From contig NZ_CAUI01000015.1 of assembly GCF_000350165.1 (NCBI RefSeq), positions 157,313 through 221,312 on the forward strand: a DNA stretch of 64,000 nt. Reading direction: 5' to 3'. Shown here piece by piece: positions 34,901 to 43,814 of the stretch. The stretch comes from Halanaerobium saccharolyticum subsp. saccharolyticum DSM 6643 (GTDB taxonomy: Bacteria; Bacillota; Halanaerobiia; Halanaerobiales; Halanaerobiaceae). The notes beneath the pieces are model-generated. The model saw nothing but the letters and a program-made list of their open reading frames with translations. It had not been told where the DNA came from and searched no databases. The position numbers were made by a program, and so were the translations under genes. Position 1 is the first letter of the stretch; each line of letters starts with the position of its first letter.

Positions 34901-36580
34901 TTAATTTTTGGCCAGCATAACCATCTCCTCAGCATGAGCCAAAGTTTTATCAGTAATTGTAGCTCCACCAATCATTCTAGCAATTTCTTCAACTCTCTCT
35001 TCTTTATTTAGAGCATTAATCTTAGTAAAGGTTCTATTTTCCCCCTTTACTTTTTTTATTAAAAAGTGATGATTGGCTGCACTTGCCAGTTGTGGCAGGT
35101 GGGTAATACAAACAATCTGCCTCTCAGCAGCAATTTGACTTAATTTTGCTGCCATTTTGGCTGCTGTTTTACCACCAACCCCGCTATCAACTTCATCAAA
35201 AATTAAAGTATCTACCTGATCAATAGCTGCCGTAATTGTTTTTAAAGAAAGCATTATCCTTGATAACTCCCCCCCAGAAGCTATTTTTGCTAGAGATTTT
35301 AAATCTTCACCTCTATTCGGAGAAATCAAAAATTCTATCCGGTCAGTTCCATCAGCTGAAATATCTTTTTTATCAAAATCAACTTTAAACCTGACATCTT
35401 CCATTGCTAAATCTTTAAGCTCTTCTTTTAAATTGACTTCAAGTTTTTTAGCATATTTTTTCCTGAGTCTCGACAATTCTTCTGATTTTTGTGTTAATTC
35501 AGCTTTTAATTTTTCGTTTTTTTGCTTTAAAGAGGCAATTTTTTCTTCAATATTTTCTAATTTATCTCTTTTTTGATATAATTCCTCCAAATAGTTAAGA
35601 ACATCTTCTACATCTTCTCCATACTTTTTGAGCAGAGTATTAATTAAATCAAGCCTATCACTGATAATAGCAATTTGTTCTTCATCATAATCAAAGGAGC
35701 TTTCAAAATCACCTAGATCAAAAATAAATTCTTCTAAACTGAAATAGATATCAGTAAACTTTTTATTTAATTCTTTTAATTTATTATTATACTCTTCAAT
35801 CTCTAAAAATTTATTTTTTAAAACTGCTAAGCGTTCCATTATTCCTTTTTCCTTGTAATCATCACCACTGAGAGTATTCATAAGTTCTGACACAACTTTA
35901 TAAATTTCTTCACCATGTGATAGTGTCTCATATTCTTCTTTTAATTCTTCGTACTCTCCTTCTTTAAGAGCAGCTTCTTCTATCTCATCGATTTGAAAAT
36001 TAATAATATCTAATTCTCTAGCTCTTTGAGAATCATCAATTTCTATTTCTGATAACTCATTTCTAATAACAGTTAATTTTTGATAAAGATCTTTTATCTC
36101 TGTTTTTAGGGGCTTAATTTCTTGACCTATAAAAGCATCTAAAATCATTAAATGTGAACTCTGATCTAAAAGAAGTTGATGTTCATGCTGACCATGGATA
36201 TCAATTAAATAACGGCTAATTTTTTTAACAATTTTCAAAGTAGAAAGCTGACCATTAATTAAAGTCCGATTGCGTCCGTTTTCTCGAATTTCACGCGCAA
36301 TTAAAATTCCATTTTCTTCTTCCTCAATCCCAGCTTCTTTTAAAATATTATTAATTATTTTAAGCTCATCAGGTTGAAAAAAAGCAGATATATAGGCAGC
36401 TTTTTTACCGCTTCGAATTACATCAGTATTAGCACGGGCTCCCAATAATAAATCTAAAGCACCAATAATTATTGATTTTCCTGCACCAGTTTCTCCACTT
36501 AAAATATTTAAACCTTTTTTAAAATTTATATTAACCTTATTTATCAGCGCAAAATTTTTGACCTGTAAATCACTGAGCAT
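34901..36580 (-). CDS. recN: DNA repair protein RecN
   Basis: SMC-like ATPase that gathers broken ends during double-strand break repair. 559 residues: Walker A GETGAGKS (29-36), ARANTDVIRSGKKAAYISA, the QHEHQLL motif, central coiled coil, then the SGGELSRIMLSLK signature and DEVDSGVGGKTA Walker B. It lies directly after nadK (17 bp). The argR gene found at this place in many Firmicutes is missing. Confidence 0.96.
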   Translation of the reverse strand: MLSDLQVKNFALINKVNINFKKGLNILSGETGAGKSIIIGALDLLLGARANTDVIRSGKKAAYISAFFQPDELKIINNILKEAGIEEEENGILIAREIRENGRNRTLINGQLSTLKIVKKISRYLIDIHGQHEHQLLLDQSSHLMILDAFIGQEIKPLKTEIKDLYQKLTVIRNELSEIEIDDSQRARELDIINFQIDEIEEAALKEGEYEELKEEYETLSHGEEIYKVVSELMNTLSGDDYKEKGIMERLAVLKNKFLEIEEYNNKLKELNKKFTDIYFSLEEFIFDLGDFESSFDYDEEQIAIISDRLDLINTLLKKYGEDVEDVLNYLEELYQKRDKLENIEEKIASLKQKNEKLKAELTQKSEELSRLRKKYAKKLEVNLKEELKDLAMEDVRFKVDFDKKDISADGTDRIEFLISPNRGEDLKSLAKIASGGELSRIMLSLKTITAAIDQVDTLIFDEVDSGVGGKTAAKMAAKLSQIAAERQIVCITHLPQLASAANHHFLIKKVKGENRTFTKINALNKEERVEEIARMIGGATITDKTLAHAEEMVMLAKN

Positions 36581-36597
36581 AAGTTTTCCCCCTGTAG

Positions 36598-37452
36598 TTA
36601 GGCAAGATTCATTTTTTCTTTGACAATAGTATAAAAGGTCCTATCTGGTAATTTAATTATTGATAACTCTTTATCAGCACCACTTATATAGATTTCATCT
36701 CCGGGAACAATTTCATTTTGCTGTCTGCCATCAGCACAGCCTTTAACAGAGCGACCATCACTGTCGACTTTAATTCTAATATTCTCTTGATCTGAAATAA
36801 CCATCGGCCTCAAATGGAGATTATGAGGACAAATAGGTGTTATTAAAATAGCCTGAATCTGATGAGGATTAATTATTGGTCCCCCGGCAGATAAGGAATA
36901 TGCGGTTGAACCAGTTGGAGTGGAAATAATAAGGCCATCACCTCTAAAATTATTTACCAGTTCCTTATTTATAAATAATTTAATTTTAAGCATATGAGTG
37001 TCTGGAGAGCGATTAATTACATAATCATTTAAAGCATAATTACTAGTTATTTTCTCATTATTTCGATAATGAGAAACCTGCAGCATCATTCTTTTTTCTA
37101 TATTATAATTGTTACTATCAATCATTTCTAAGGCTTTTGTTAATTCTTCAGTTTCAACATCAGTTAAAAAGCCCAGATGACCAACATTGATACCTAAGAG
37201 AGGGATATCACTGCCAATAAAATGATGAGAACTATGTAAGAAAGTTCCATCACCACCTATTATAATTATATAATCAGCATCATTTTTTATTTTTTGATAA
37301 TCTGCTCCTCTTTCACTTTTAGAAAGTTGAAAAGCAGCCTGTTTTTCTATTAAATATTCTTTGTCTCTTGCTTCAAACCATTCGATAGCTCTTTCAGCTA
37401 CAGTAAAAGCTTCCTTTTTATCTAAATTTACTATTAAAGCAGCTTTATCCAT
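36598..37452 (-). CDS. nadK: NAD kinase
   Basis: Phosphorylates NAD to NADP. 284 residues; GGDGTFL (66-72, catalytic Asp 68), NVGHLGFLTDV, the GDGLIISTPTGSTAYSLSAGGPI loop and ITPICPHNLHLRP are all present. It follows tlyA by 2 bp with a strong GGGGGG ribosome site, in the xse-ispA-dxs-tlyA-nadK-recN string typical of Firmicutes. Confidence 0.96.
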   Translation of the reverse strand: MDKAALIVNLDKKEAFTVAERAIEWFEARDKEYLIEKQAAFQLSKSERGADYQKIKNDADYIIIIGGDGTFLHSSHHFIGSDIPLLGINVGHLGFLTDVETEELTKALEMIDSNNYNIEKRMMLQVSHYRNNEKITSNYALNDYVINRSPDTHMLKIKLFINKELVNNFRGDGLIISTPTGSTAYSLSAGGPIINPHQIQAILITPICPHNLHLRPMVISDQENIRIKVDSDGRSVKGCADGRQQNEIVPGDEIYISGADKELSIIKLPDRTFYTIVKEKMNLA

Positions 37453-37454
37453 CT

Positions 37455-38279
37455 TTATCCCCCCAACTCTGAATGAGCAGATTCTAAAACTTCAGTAATC
37501 TTATTTTCCCATTGGTCTTTTTTTAAACCTACTTTTTGATCTGTATATTTTAAATGTATTAAAAACTCTATATTTTTACTTGAAGCACCTGTTATTGGAG
37601 AATAATCAAGTGCTAATAGCTCCAACCCTTCTTTCAGGAAAAAATCACTTAAACTATTTAGTACATCCTGATGTACAGCAGGATCTTTAATTACACCATT
37701 TTTACCGACTCTTTCTCTTCCAGCTTCAAATTGTGGTTTAATTAAAGCTATAAAATCACCATTTTTCTCTAAAAACTTTTTCACACCCGGTACTATTAAT
37801 CGCAAAGAAATAAAAGAAACATCTGTTACAATTAAAGGTACTTCTACATTTAATTCATTTTTTTCTAAATGACGAAAATTACAGCGCTCTAGAACCTCAA
37901 CTCGCTCGTCCTGCCTTAATTTCCAGGCAAGCTGACCATAACCAACATCTATAGCATATACTTTTTCAGCTCCATACTGGAGCAGGCAGTCCGTAAAACC
38001 ACCTGTCGAGGCTCCAATATCTATTACTTCTTTTCCCGAAGGATTAATATCAAATACTTTTATAGCTTTCTCAAGTTTAAAGCCTCCCCGGCTGACATAA
38101 GGATTTTTATCTCCTCTAAATTCAATCTCTGCTTCTGGATCAATTTGAGTTCCAGCTTTATCTTCTCTTTGGCCATTGACAAAAACTAAACCAGCCATGA
38201 TTGCTCTTTTGGCTCGAGAACGACTTTTAAACATAGATCTCTCAGTTACTACAATATCTAATCTTTTTTTTCTGGCCAT
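37455..38279 (-). CDS. tlyA: TlyA family rRNA 2'-O-methyltransferase / haemolysin-like protein
   Basis: Protein of 274 residues with an N-terminal S4 RNA-binding domain (RLDIVVTERSMFKSRSRAKRAIMAG) and an FtsJ-type Rossmann methyltransferase (VIDIGASTGGFTDCLL, YAIDVGYGQLAWKL, LIKPQFEAGRE). Relatives methylate ribose in 16S and 23S rRNA. The start overlaps the end of dxs by 22 bp and follows GGAGG; the genes must be translated in sequence. It belongs to the same operon as the OLE RNA. Confidence 0.93.
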   Translation of the reverse strand: MARKKRLDIVVTERSMFKSRSRAKRAIMAGLVFVNGQREDKAGTQIDPEAEIEFRGDKNPYVSRGGFKLEKAIKVFDINPSGKEVIDIGASTGGFTDCLLQYGAEKVYAIDVGYGQLAWKLRQDERVEVLERCNFRHLEKNELNVEVPLIVTDVSFISLRLIVPGVKKFLEKNGDFIALIKPQFEAGRERVGKNGVIKDPAVHQDVLNSLSDFFLKEGLELLALDYSPITGASSKNIEFLIHLKYTDQKVGLKKDQWENKITEVLESAHSELGG

Positions 38280-40189
38280 AATTCATTAACCTCCTCTGCT
38301 TTTGAAAGCAAAGAAAGTGCATTTTCTAAAATACCCCTGGCATCAAGCTGATATTCTTTTTTCATCTGATCCATACCGCCATGAGTAACAAATTCATCCC
38401 CAATACCAATTCTTTTAATCTTATTGATAGCAACTCCTCGATCTGCAGCCAGCTCTAATACTGCAGATGAAAAACCTCCTGCTAGAACCTGCTCTTCAGC
38501 TGTAATTATATTTTTAGAATTTTTAAGAGCTTTTATAATGATTTCTTCATCTAACGGCTTAATAAATCTAGCATCAACTACTGCAGTTTTATAGCCATTA
38601 TTATTTAATACTTCAGCTGCTTTTTGTGCTGGTAAAACAGTTGAGCCTACAGTTAAAATTGTTAAATCCATATCTGTCTCAATTTCTATTAACTCTTCTG
38701 CTTTTCCAATCTCTATTTCTTTTAGATCACTGACATTACGAGGAACATATTCCCCGGCAGCGGCTCCTCTTGGATAACGGAGTACTGCTGGGCCTTGATA
38801 ATTTACAGCAGTATAAAGCATCTGCTGCATTTGTTCGGCATCCTTAGCTGCCATCATCACCAAATTGGGTACCGGTCGTAAAAATGAATAATCAAACAAT
38901 CCCTGATGAGTTTCGCCATCATTACCTACAATTCCTGCCCGATCTACTGCTATTGTTAGATCAATATTTTGTAAAGCAGCATCGTGGATTACCTGATCAT
39001 AACCCCGCTGCAGAAAAGTAGAATAAATTGCCGCAACTGGTTTCATTCCACCTCTAGCGAGACCAGTACTCATAGTAATAGCATGCTGTTCAGCTATCCC
39101 AACATCATAATAACGCTCGGGATGTGCCTTAGCAAAAATCTCCATACCAGTACCGGAGGGCATTGCTGCTGTTATACCTGCAATTTTTTCATCAGCTGCC
39201 GCCATTCTGCTTAAGGTTTCACCAAAAATTTGACTGTAGCTGGCTTTGGATTTAGATTTTTTAGAACTTCCATCTTTAATGTTAAAAGCTCCCACACCGT
39301 GAAATTTATCCGGATTATTTTCAGCCGGTGGATAGCCCTTTCCTTTTTTTGTTACAACATGTAAAAGCACAGGCCCTTCTATTGCTTCTGCCTGTTTAAA
39401 ATGTTTCATCAATTCTATAATATTATGTCCATTAATTGGTCCTAGATAATTAAAACCAAATTCTTCAAAAAGAACTCCCTGAATAAAACTATATTTCAAG
39501 GCATTTTTCACTCTATCTACAGTATTTGTAACTGTTTTTCCTATTTTGGGAATTTTATTAATTAAAAACTCAATATCTTCCTTAACTTTTTTTAAGGTAG
39601 GATCATTTCTTAAAGTAGATAAATAATTAGAAATAGCGCCTACATTATTAGAAATTGACATTTCGTTATCATTTAAAATCACATTGATATCTGCTCCAAT
39701 ATGACCGGCATGGTTTAAAGCTTCAAATGCCATACCACCGGTTAGAGCACCGTCTCCAATAACTGCATAAATATCACCCATTTGATCTAAGTTTTCCCGG
39801 GCCAAAGAAAGTCCTACTGCAGCCGAAATTGAGGTACTGCTGTGTCCAGCTCCAATTATATCGTGGGGAGATTCTGCACATTTAGGATAACCACTTATCC
39901 CATCTTTCTGCCTCAAATTTGCAAAACAATTTTTGCGACCGGTTAAGATTTTATGTGTATATGCCTGATGCCCAACATCCCAAATGATTTTATCTGTAGG
40001 AGAGTTCAAATAATGATGGAGAGCAATTGTTAATTCAACCGTCCCTAAATTTGAAGCTAAATGCCCCCCTGTTTTAGAAATGTTTTCTAATAGAAACTCC
40101 CTAATCTCAGAGGCCAGATCATCAAGTTGTGAAGCTTTTAAACGTTTTAAATCATCAATTCCATTTATACCAGATAAATAATTGTTCAT
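38258..40189 (-). CDS. dxs: 1-deoxy-D-xylulose-5-phosphate synthase
   Basis: Thiamine-diphosphate enzyme opening the MEP isoprenoid route (pyruvate plus glyceraldehyde 3-phosphate). About 643 residues. GDGALTGGMAFEALNHAG holds the diphosphate/Mg site, NDNEMSISNNVGA follows, then PAAIYSTFLQRGYDQVIHD and DRAGIVGNDGETHQG in the pyrimidine domain, and a C-terminal transketolase domain. The start used is ATG 40189, which overlaps the stop of the OapA-like gene (TAATG) and lies behind AGAGGTGG; a GTG nine bases upstream falls within the ribosome site. FPP synthase is on the other side of the OLE RNA. Confidence 0.96.
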   Translation of the reverse strand: MNNYLSGINGIDDLKRLKASQLDDLASEIREFLLENISKTGGHLASNLGTVELTIALHHYLNSPTDKIIWDVGHQAYTHKILTGRKNCFANLRQKDGISGYPKCAESPHDIIGAGHSSTSISAAVGLSLARENLDQMGDIYAVIGDGALTGGMAFEALNHAGHIGADINVILNDNEMSISNNVGAISNYLSTLRNDPTLKKVKEDIEFLINKIPKIGKTVTNTVDRVKNALKYSFIQGVLFEEFGFNYLGPINGHNIIELMKHFKQAEAIEGPVLLHVVTKKGKGYPPAENNPDKFHGVGAFNIKDGSSKKSKSKASYSQIFGETLSRMAAADEKIAGITAAMPSGTGMEIFAKAHPERYYDVGIAEQHAITMSTGLARGGMKPVAAIYSTFLQRGYDQVIHDAALQNIDLTIAVDRAGIVGNDGETHQGLFDYSFLRPVPNLVMMAAKDAEQMQQMLYTAVNYQGPAVLRYPRGAAAGEYVPRNVSDLKEIEIGKAEELIEIETDMDLTILTVGSTVLPAQKAAEVLNNNGYKTAVVDARFIKPLDEEIIIKALKNSKNIITAEEQVLAGGFSSAVLELAADRGVAINKIKRIGIGDEFVTHGGMDQMKKEYQLDARGILENALSLLSKAEEVNELWPEKKD

Positions 40190-40746
40190 TAATTCCACCT
40201 CTTTTTTAAAAAAGCATAGATTTTGTCATAAATAAGATGAAAAAATGCTATAAACTTACCAACTAAAAATATAATATTTGTTGATTTTTTCATGCCGTAG
40301 TGTTTGAAAAATGCTTTCCCACCAACTGTGAGAGCTGAAGCTAGGCCAATAATTATTAAATTAGTCCAAAAATTAGAAAATCCATAATAATTTATTAAAT
40401 CAATAGCAATCACTGCACTAATTGCACCACTTATAGTACCACAGATATCTCCAACAATATCACACATTAAGCTCGCTACTTTATCTCCATTTTTAGCTAG
40501 ATAAAGAGAAATTTTAGCACCAAATATTTTTTTAGCTGCCTTAGCATTAAAAGGCTCTGTTCGGGCAACTGTTGCTGCCACACCAACCATGTCCGATAAA
40601 ACTCCTACAATTATAATAATTAACAGTATTATTACTGCCATCGGTAAAGGTACAAAACGAACCTGTGTCTGCGAAACTGATGAGACACTTACCGCAATAA
40701 AAAAAGTCATTATAGCAATAATAATACTGCTCTTTAAATTATCCAA
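40189..40746 (-). CDS. oapA: OLE-associated membrane protein OapA-like
   Basis: Membrane protein of 185 residues with about four hydrophobic segments (near 6-24, 33-55, 104-118, 125-145) joined by a polar segment containing D52 and a DxxxD motif at 96-100 (DIVGD). The lysine-rich stretch NAKAAKKIFGAK between them could contact RNA. Location directly downstream of the OLE RNA and upstream of dxs, length and the DxxxD motif fit OapA, the partner first found in Bacillus halodurans, which binds OLE RNA at the membrane. OapA function is not known biochemically. The identification rests on position and features, not an alignment. Confidence 0.85.
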   Translation of the reverse strand: MDNLKSSIIIAIMTFFIAVSVSSVSQTQVRFVPLPMAVIILLIIIIVGVLSDMVGVAATVARTEPFNAKAAKKIFGAKISLYLAKNGDKVASLMCDIVGDICGTISGAISAVIAIDLINYYGFSNFWTNLIIIGLASALTVGGKAFFKHYGMKKSTNIIFLVGKFIAFFHLIYDKIYAFLKKRWN

Positions 40747-40771
40747 TAATTTTCACCTCTATTTAAAAATA

Positions 40772-41339
40772 ACAGATGGTAATATAATAGATAAATGCTG
40801 TGTCATAGGTCCAGCAGGTTTTCCCCAGGAATTCCCATCTGTCACCATCTGGGAGATTTCTCTTTAAATTCCTGCTGTAGGGTCTCCCGTTACAGAGCTG
40901 GATTGCCACTAAGAACACACTTTAATCCCTATTATATCCCTCAGGACAGTCTAGAAGTTTTCCTTTACAGCATTTAAACTATCTTCTAGCTTCTTTTGCA
41001 GTACAAGTTTCCAGCAGGTTCAACATAGAGCTGGATCCAAGCGTCTATGTTTTGCTACTGTCTCCAGTACCACTTCAAAGCAGGCTACACTGTTTAACCT
41101 TGAGGTTAAAACAGGTGAACCTGGCCTTGCTATGTATTATATAACTCGACCAGGCCTCCGCGGGAAAGGGGTCAACGCCCACATGCCATTGTGGATCGCC
41201 CCAAACCCTTATCTCTCTGCAACGGCCCCCGACTGGGCGTCAGCAGCCATTACAAAGAACTTCATCGATATGCCCGTTGACGGATTTTTAGGCCCGCCTT
41301 CAAAGATAGTATGCTGACTAGAATACTGCACCATCTGCA
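40772..41339 (-). ncRNA. ole: OLE (ornate, large, extremophilic) RNA
   Basis: A 630-bp gap between ispA and the OapA-like gene lacks credible coding frames but is markedly richer in G and C than its surroundings and full of pairings. The 5' and 3' ends (minus strand) close with CAGATGGT/ACCATCTG (41330-41338 with 40773-40780). Internal helices include CTAGAAG/CTTCTAG (40951-40957 with 40983-40989), AACATAG/CTATGTT (41022-41028 with 41045-41051) and TTTAACC/GGTTAAA (41093-41099 with 41104-41110). The size of about 568 nt and the ispA-OLE-oapA-dxs context match the class described by the Breaker laboratory. In other species it forms a membrane ribonucleoprotein and aids survival of ethanol, cold or metal stress. 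Confidence 0.88.
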
Positions 41340-41377
41340 TTTTAACTAATTATAACATATTTGTTTATACCCTTCAA

Positions 41378-42259
41378 TTAATGCTGTCTCTTTAAAATAT
41401 AATCAACAAGCGCCTTTAAATCTTCTGCTTTATCTCCAAAAATATTTAATTCTGTTTTAGCCTGATCAGCATGTTCTTGAGCTGCTGCTCGAGCAGCATT
41501 AAGACCTAATAATTTAGGATAAGTCGACTTATTTAATTCTTCATCGCGACCAACAACTTTACCCATTTTTTCTGTTTCACCGGTTAAATCAAGCAGATCA
41601 TCAACAATTTGGAATAAGACACCTATATTTTCAGCATAGGCTAACAGTGCTTGCTCTTCTTTTTCACTATAATCTGAACAGTAAACACCATTTAAGACAG
41701 CTGCTTTAATTAAAGCACCTGTTTTAGCTTTATGTACTTTCTGCATTTCAGCTAAAGATAATTTTTTATTTTCTCCTTCTAAATCTAAAATCTGCCCCCC
41801 TACCATTCCCTGCTGACCTGAATATTTAGCAGTATTGGCAATTATTTTAATTTTAGCAGCAGGATCAAGCTCTAATTCTGATAACACCTCGAAAGCATAA
41901 GTTAATAGAGCATCCCCAGCTAAAATTGCTTCTGCTTCTCCAAAAACGAGATGATTAGTTTTTTTCCCCCGTCTCAGTTGATCATCATCCATTGCAGGCA
42001 GATCATCATGAATTAAAGAATAACTATGAATCATCTCTAAAGCAGAACCAGCTTTTAAAGCAGCCTCATAATTTCCATCTAATAATTCAGCTGTCATTAA
42101 TGATAAAACTGGGCGTATTCTTTTTCCACCTGAAAGTAAGGTGTATTTCATAGCCTCAGTCAAGCGGGGAGCAGTCTCCTCTTTTAAATTCATCAATTTT
42201 TCTAAATTTGTTTCTACTTCTTCAGCTTTGGTTTTTAAAATATTTTTTATTTCCCGCAA
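41378..42259 (-). CDS. ispA: Polyprenyl synthetase, probably farnesyl diphosphate synthase
   Basis: Condenses isopentenyl diphosphate with allylic diphosphates. 293 residues; first Asp-rich motif HDDLPAMDDDQLRRG, GGKRIRPVL in the N-terminal helix, second motif FQIVDDLLDLTG. FPP synthase is favoured over geranylgeranyl synthases by length and by the xseB-ispA-dxs context. It lies 2 bp past xseB and directly upstream of OLE RNA. Confidence 0.93.
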   Translation of the reverse strand: MREIKNILKTKAEEVETNLEKLMNLKEETAPRLTEAMKYTLLSGGKRIRPVLSLMTAELLDGNYEAALKAGSALEMIHSYSLIHDDLPAMDDDQLRRGKKTNHLVFGEAEAILAGDALLTYAFEVLSELELDPAAKIKIIANTAKYSGQQGMVGGQILDLEGENKKLSLAEMQKVHKAKTGALIKAAVLNGVYCSDYSEKEEQALLAYAENIGVLFQIVDDLLDLTGETEKMGKVVGRDEELNKSTYPKLLGLNAARAAAQEHADQAKTELNIFGDKAEDLKALVDYILKRQH

Positions 42260-42261
42260 AA

Positions 42262-42552
42262 TTAATCCTCCTCAATCTCAGAATCAAAAGGAACTTCTGT
42301 TTTAAACTCATTATTTTCTTTTAGCATTAACTCAATTTTCTTTTCAGCCTTATCTAACTTTTGATTACAAAATTTAAGCAGCTGCATTCCCTGATTAAAT
42401 TCTGCTAGAGTTTGATCAAGTGAGAGACCACCTTTTTCAAGTTCTTCCACAATTTTTTGAAGTTTTTCTAAAGCTGATTCAAAATCTAAATTCTTAGTCT
42501 CAATTTCTTCAATTTCATTTTTTAATTCACTTTCTTTTTTATCTTTACTCAT
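42262..42552 (-). CDS. xseB: Exodeoxyribonuclease VII small subunit
   Basis: 96 residues. The LDFESALEKLQKIVEELEKGGLSLDQTLAEFNQGMQLLKFCNQKLDKAEKKIELM core is a typical XseB helical hairpin. It has extra charged tails at both ends (about 20 residues in front). Starts inside the end of xseA with an 8-bp overlap. Confidence 0.95.
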   Translation of the reverse strand: MSKDKKESELKNEIEEIETKNLDFESALEKLQKIVEELEKGGLSLDQTLAEFNQGMQLLKFCNQKLDKAEKKIELMLKENNEFKTEVPFDSEIEED

Positions 42553-43801
42553 CTATATCACCAACTTTTCTACTAGCTTTTACTTCTAATTCTGCCAGAC
42601 CATCACTTAACCGAGCCTTAAGTAAATCTCCATTTTCAATTTGATCCACTGATTTAATAGTTTTATCATTTTCATCCTGAAGAATAGAATAACCACGATC
42701 TAAAGTTTTAAGCGGGCTTAAATTATTTAATTTTTGATATAATAATTGGTATTTGTTTTCCCAGCTATTATAATCTTTTTCTATTTGGTGTTCTAACTTT
42801 GTCTCAATTCGATCTAGCTCCTGCTCGTAAGTACGAAAGATTTCTGCAGGTGAAGAAAAAATCCTTCTCTCAGCTAGACTCTTTATCTTATTTTTATATT
42901 CTTTAATTTTAGCAGAACTGCTGTTTAAAAGACGCTGATTTAAATTATCAAGCCTATTTAAAATTTCTTCTCGATTTGCAGTAGCAAGCTCAGCTGCAGC
43001 CGAAGGTGTTGGAGCTCTCAAATCAGCTACAAAATCTGAAATAGTAAAGTCAGTTTCATGGCCAACTCCACTAATTACCGGCAGCCTGGAATTATATACT
43101 GCTCGGGCCACCTTTTCCTCATTAAAGGGCCAGAGATCTTCAATCGAGCCCCCACCACGACTGATAATTATTAAATCAATATCGTCACGACTGTTTAAAT
43201 ATTCAATCCCTGCAGTAATTTCATCTTTTGCTAAATTCCCCTGCACATGAGCCGGTATAATTAAAACTGAAAAATTACCGCTGCGTCTTTTCATTACCGA
43301 CAGAATATCTCTAACTGCTGCGCCTGTAGGAGAAGTTACAATTCCAATTTTTTTAGCCAGAAGTGGTATTTCTTTTTTCCTACTGTCAGCAAAAAGACCT
43401 TCTTTATCCAATTTAGCCTTTAATTTTTCAAAGGCTTCATATAATTTACCCTTACCGGCCTTTTCCATTTCTCTAGCATAAAATTGATATTCTCCTCGCT
43501 GAGCATATATATCTAAATTCCCTCTAGCTTCAACCTGCATTCCTTCTTCAGGCTCAAAATCCAACGCAGAATTATAGCCTTTAAACATAACAGTTTTAAG
43601 CTGAGAATTTTTATCTTTGAGGGTAAAATACATATGACCTGAACTGTGGTGGTAAAAATTTGAAATTTCACCACTAATCCAAAAGTCAGAAAGAAGAGTA
43701 TCTTCTTTAATTAAAGCCTGAAGATACTCTGTAATTTCTGCTACTGTATATATCTTTTTTTCTTTTTTTGAAAATAAGTTGTTTTGGTATAAATCTGACA
43801 T
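42545..43801 (-). CDS. xseA: Exodeoxyribonuclease VII large subunit
   Basis: Catalytic subunit, about 418 residues: an OB-fold (DFWISGEISNFYHHSSGHMYFTLKD), the GIVTSPTGAAVRDILSVMKRR segment, IISRGGGSIEDLWPFNEE and GVGHETDFTISDFVADLRAPTPSAAAEL, followed by a coiled C-terminal region and a small domain with LDRGYSIL. The ATG at 43801 is preferred: a GTG four codons upstream overlaps the nfnB end. Co-transcribed with xseB. Confidence 0.95.
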   Translation of the reverse strand: MSDLYQNNLFSKKEKKIYTVAEITEYLQALIKEDTLLSDFWISGEISNFYHHSSGHMYFTLKDKNSQLKTVMFKGYNSALDFEPEEGMQVEARGNLDIYAQRGEYQFYAREMEKAGKGKLYEAFEKLKAKLDKEGLFADSRKKEIPLLAKKIGIVTSPTGAAVRDILSVMKRRSGNFSVLIIPAHVQGNLAKDEITAGIEYLNSRDDIDLIIISRGGGSIEDLWPFNEEKVARAVYNSRLPVISGVGHETDFTISDFVADLRAPTPSAAAELATANREEILNRLDNLNQRLLNSSSAKIKEYKNKIKSLAERRIFSSPAEIFRTYEQELDRIETKLEHQIEKDYNSWENKYQLLYQKLNNLSPLKTLDRGYSILQDENDKTIKSVDQIENGDLLKARLSDGLAELEVKASRKVGDIDE

Positions 43802-43814
43802 AAAATCAACCACT

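Noticed and set aside
41132..41317. A 61-residue plus-strand open frame and two others (40589-40867, 40795-40977) across the OLE region
   Set aside because: No ribosome sites, no family resemblance, and the sequence is explained by conserved RNA helices on the other strand.
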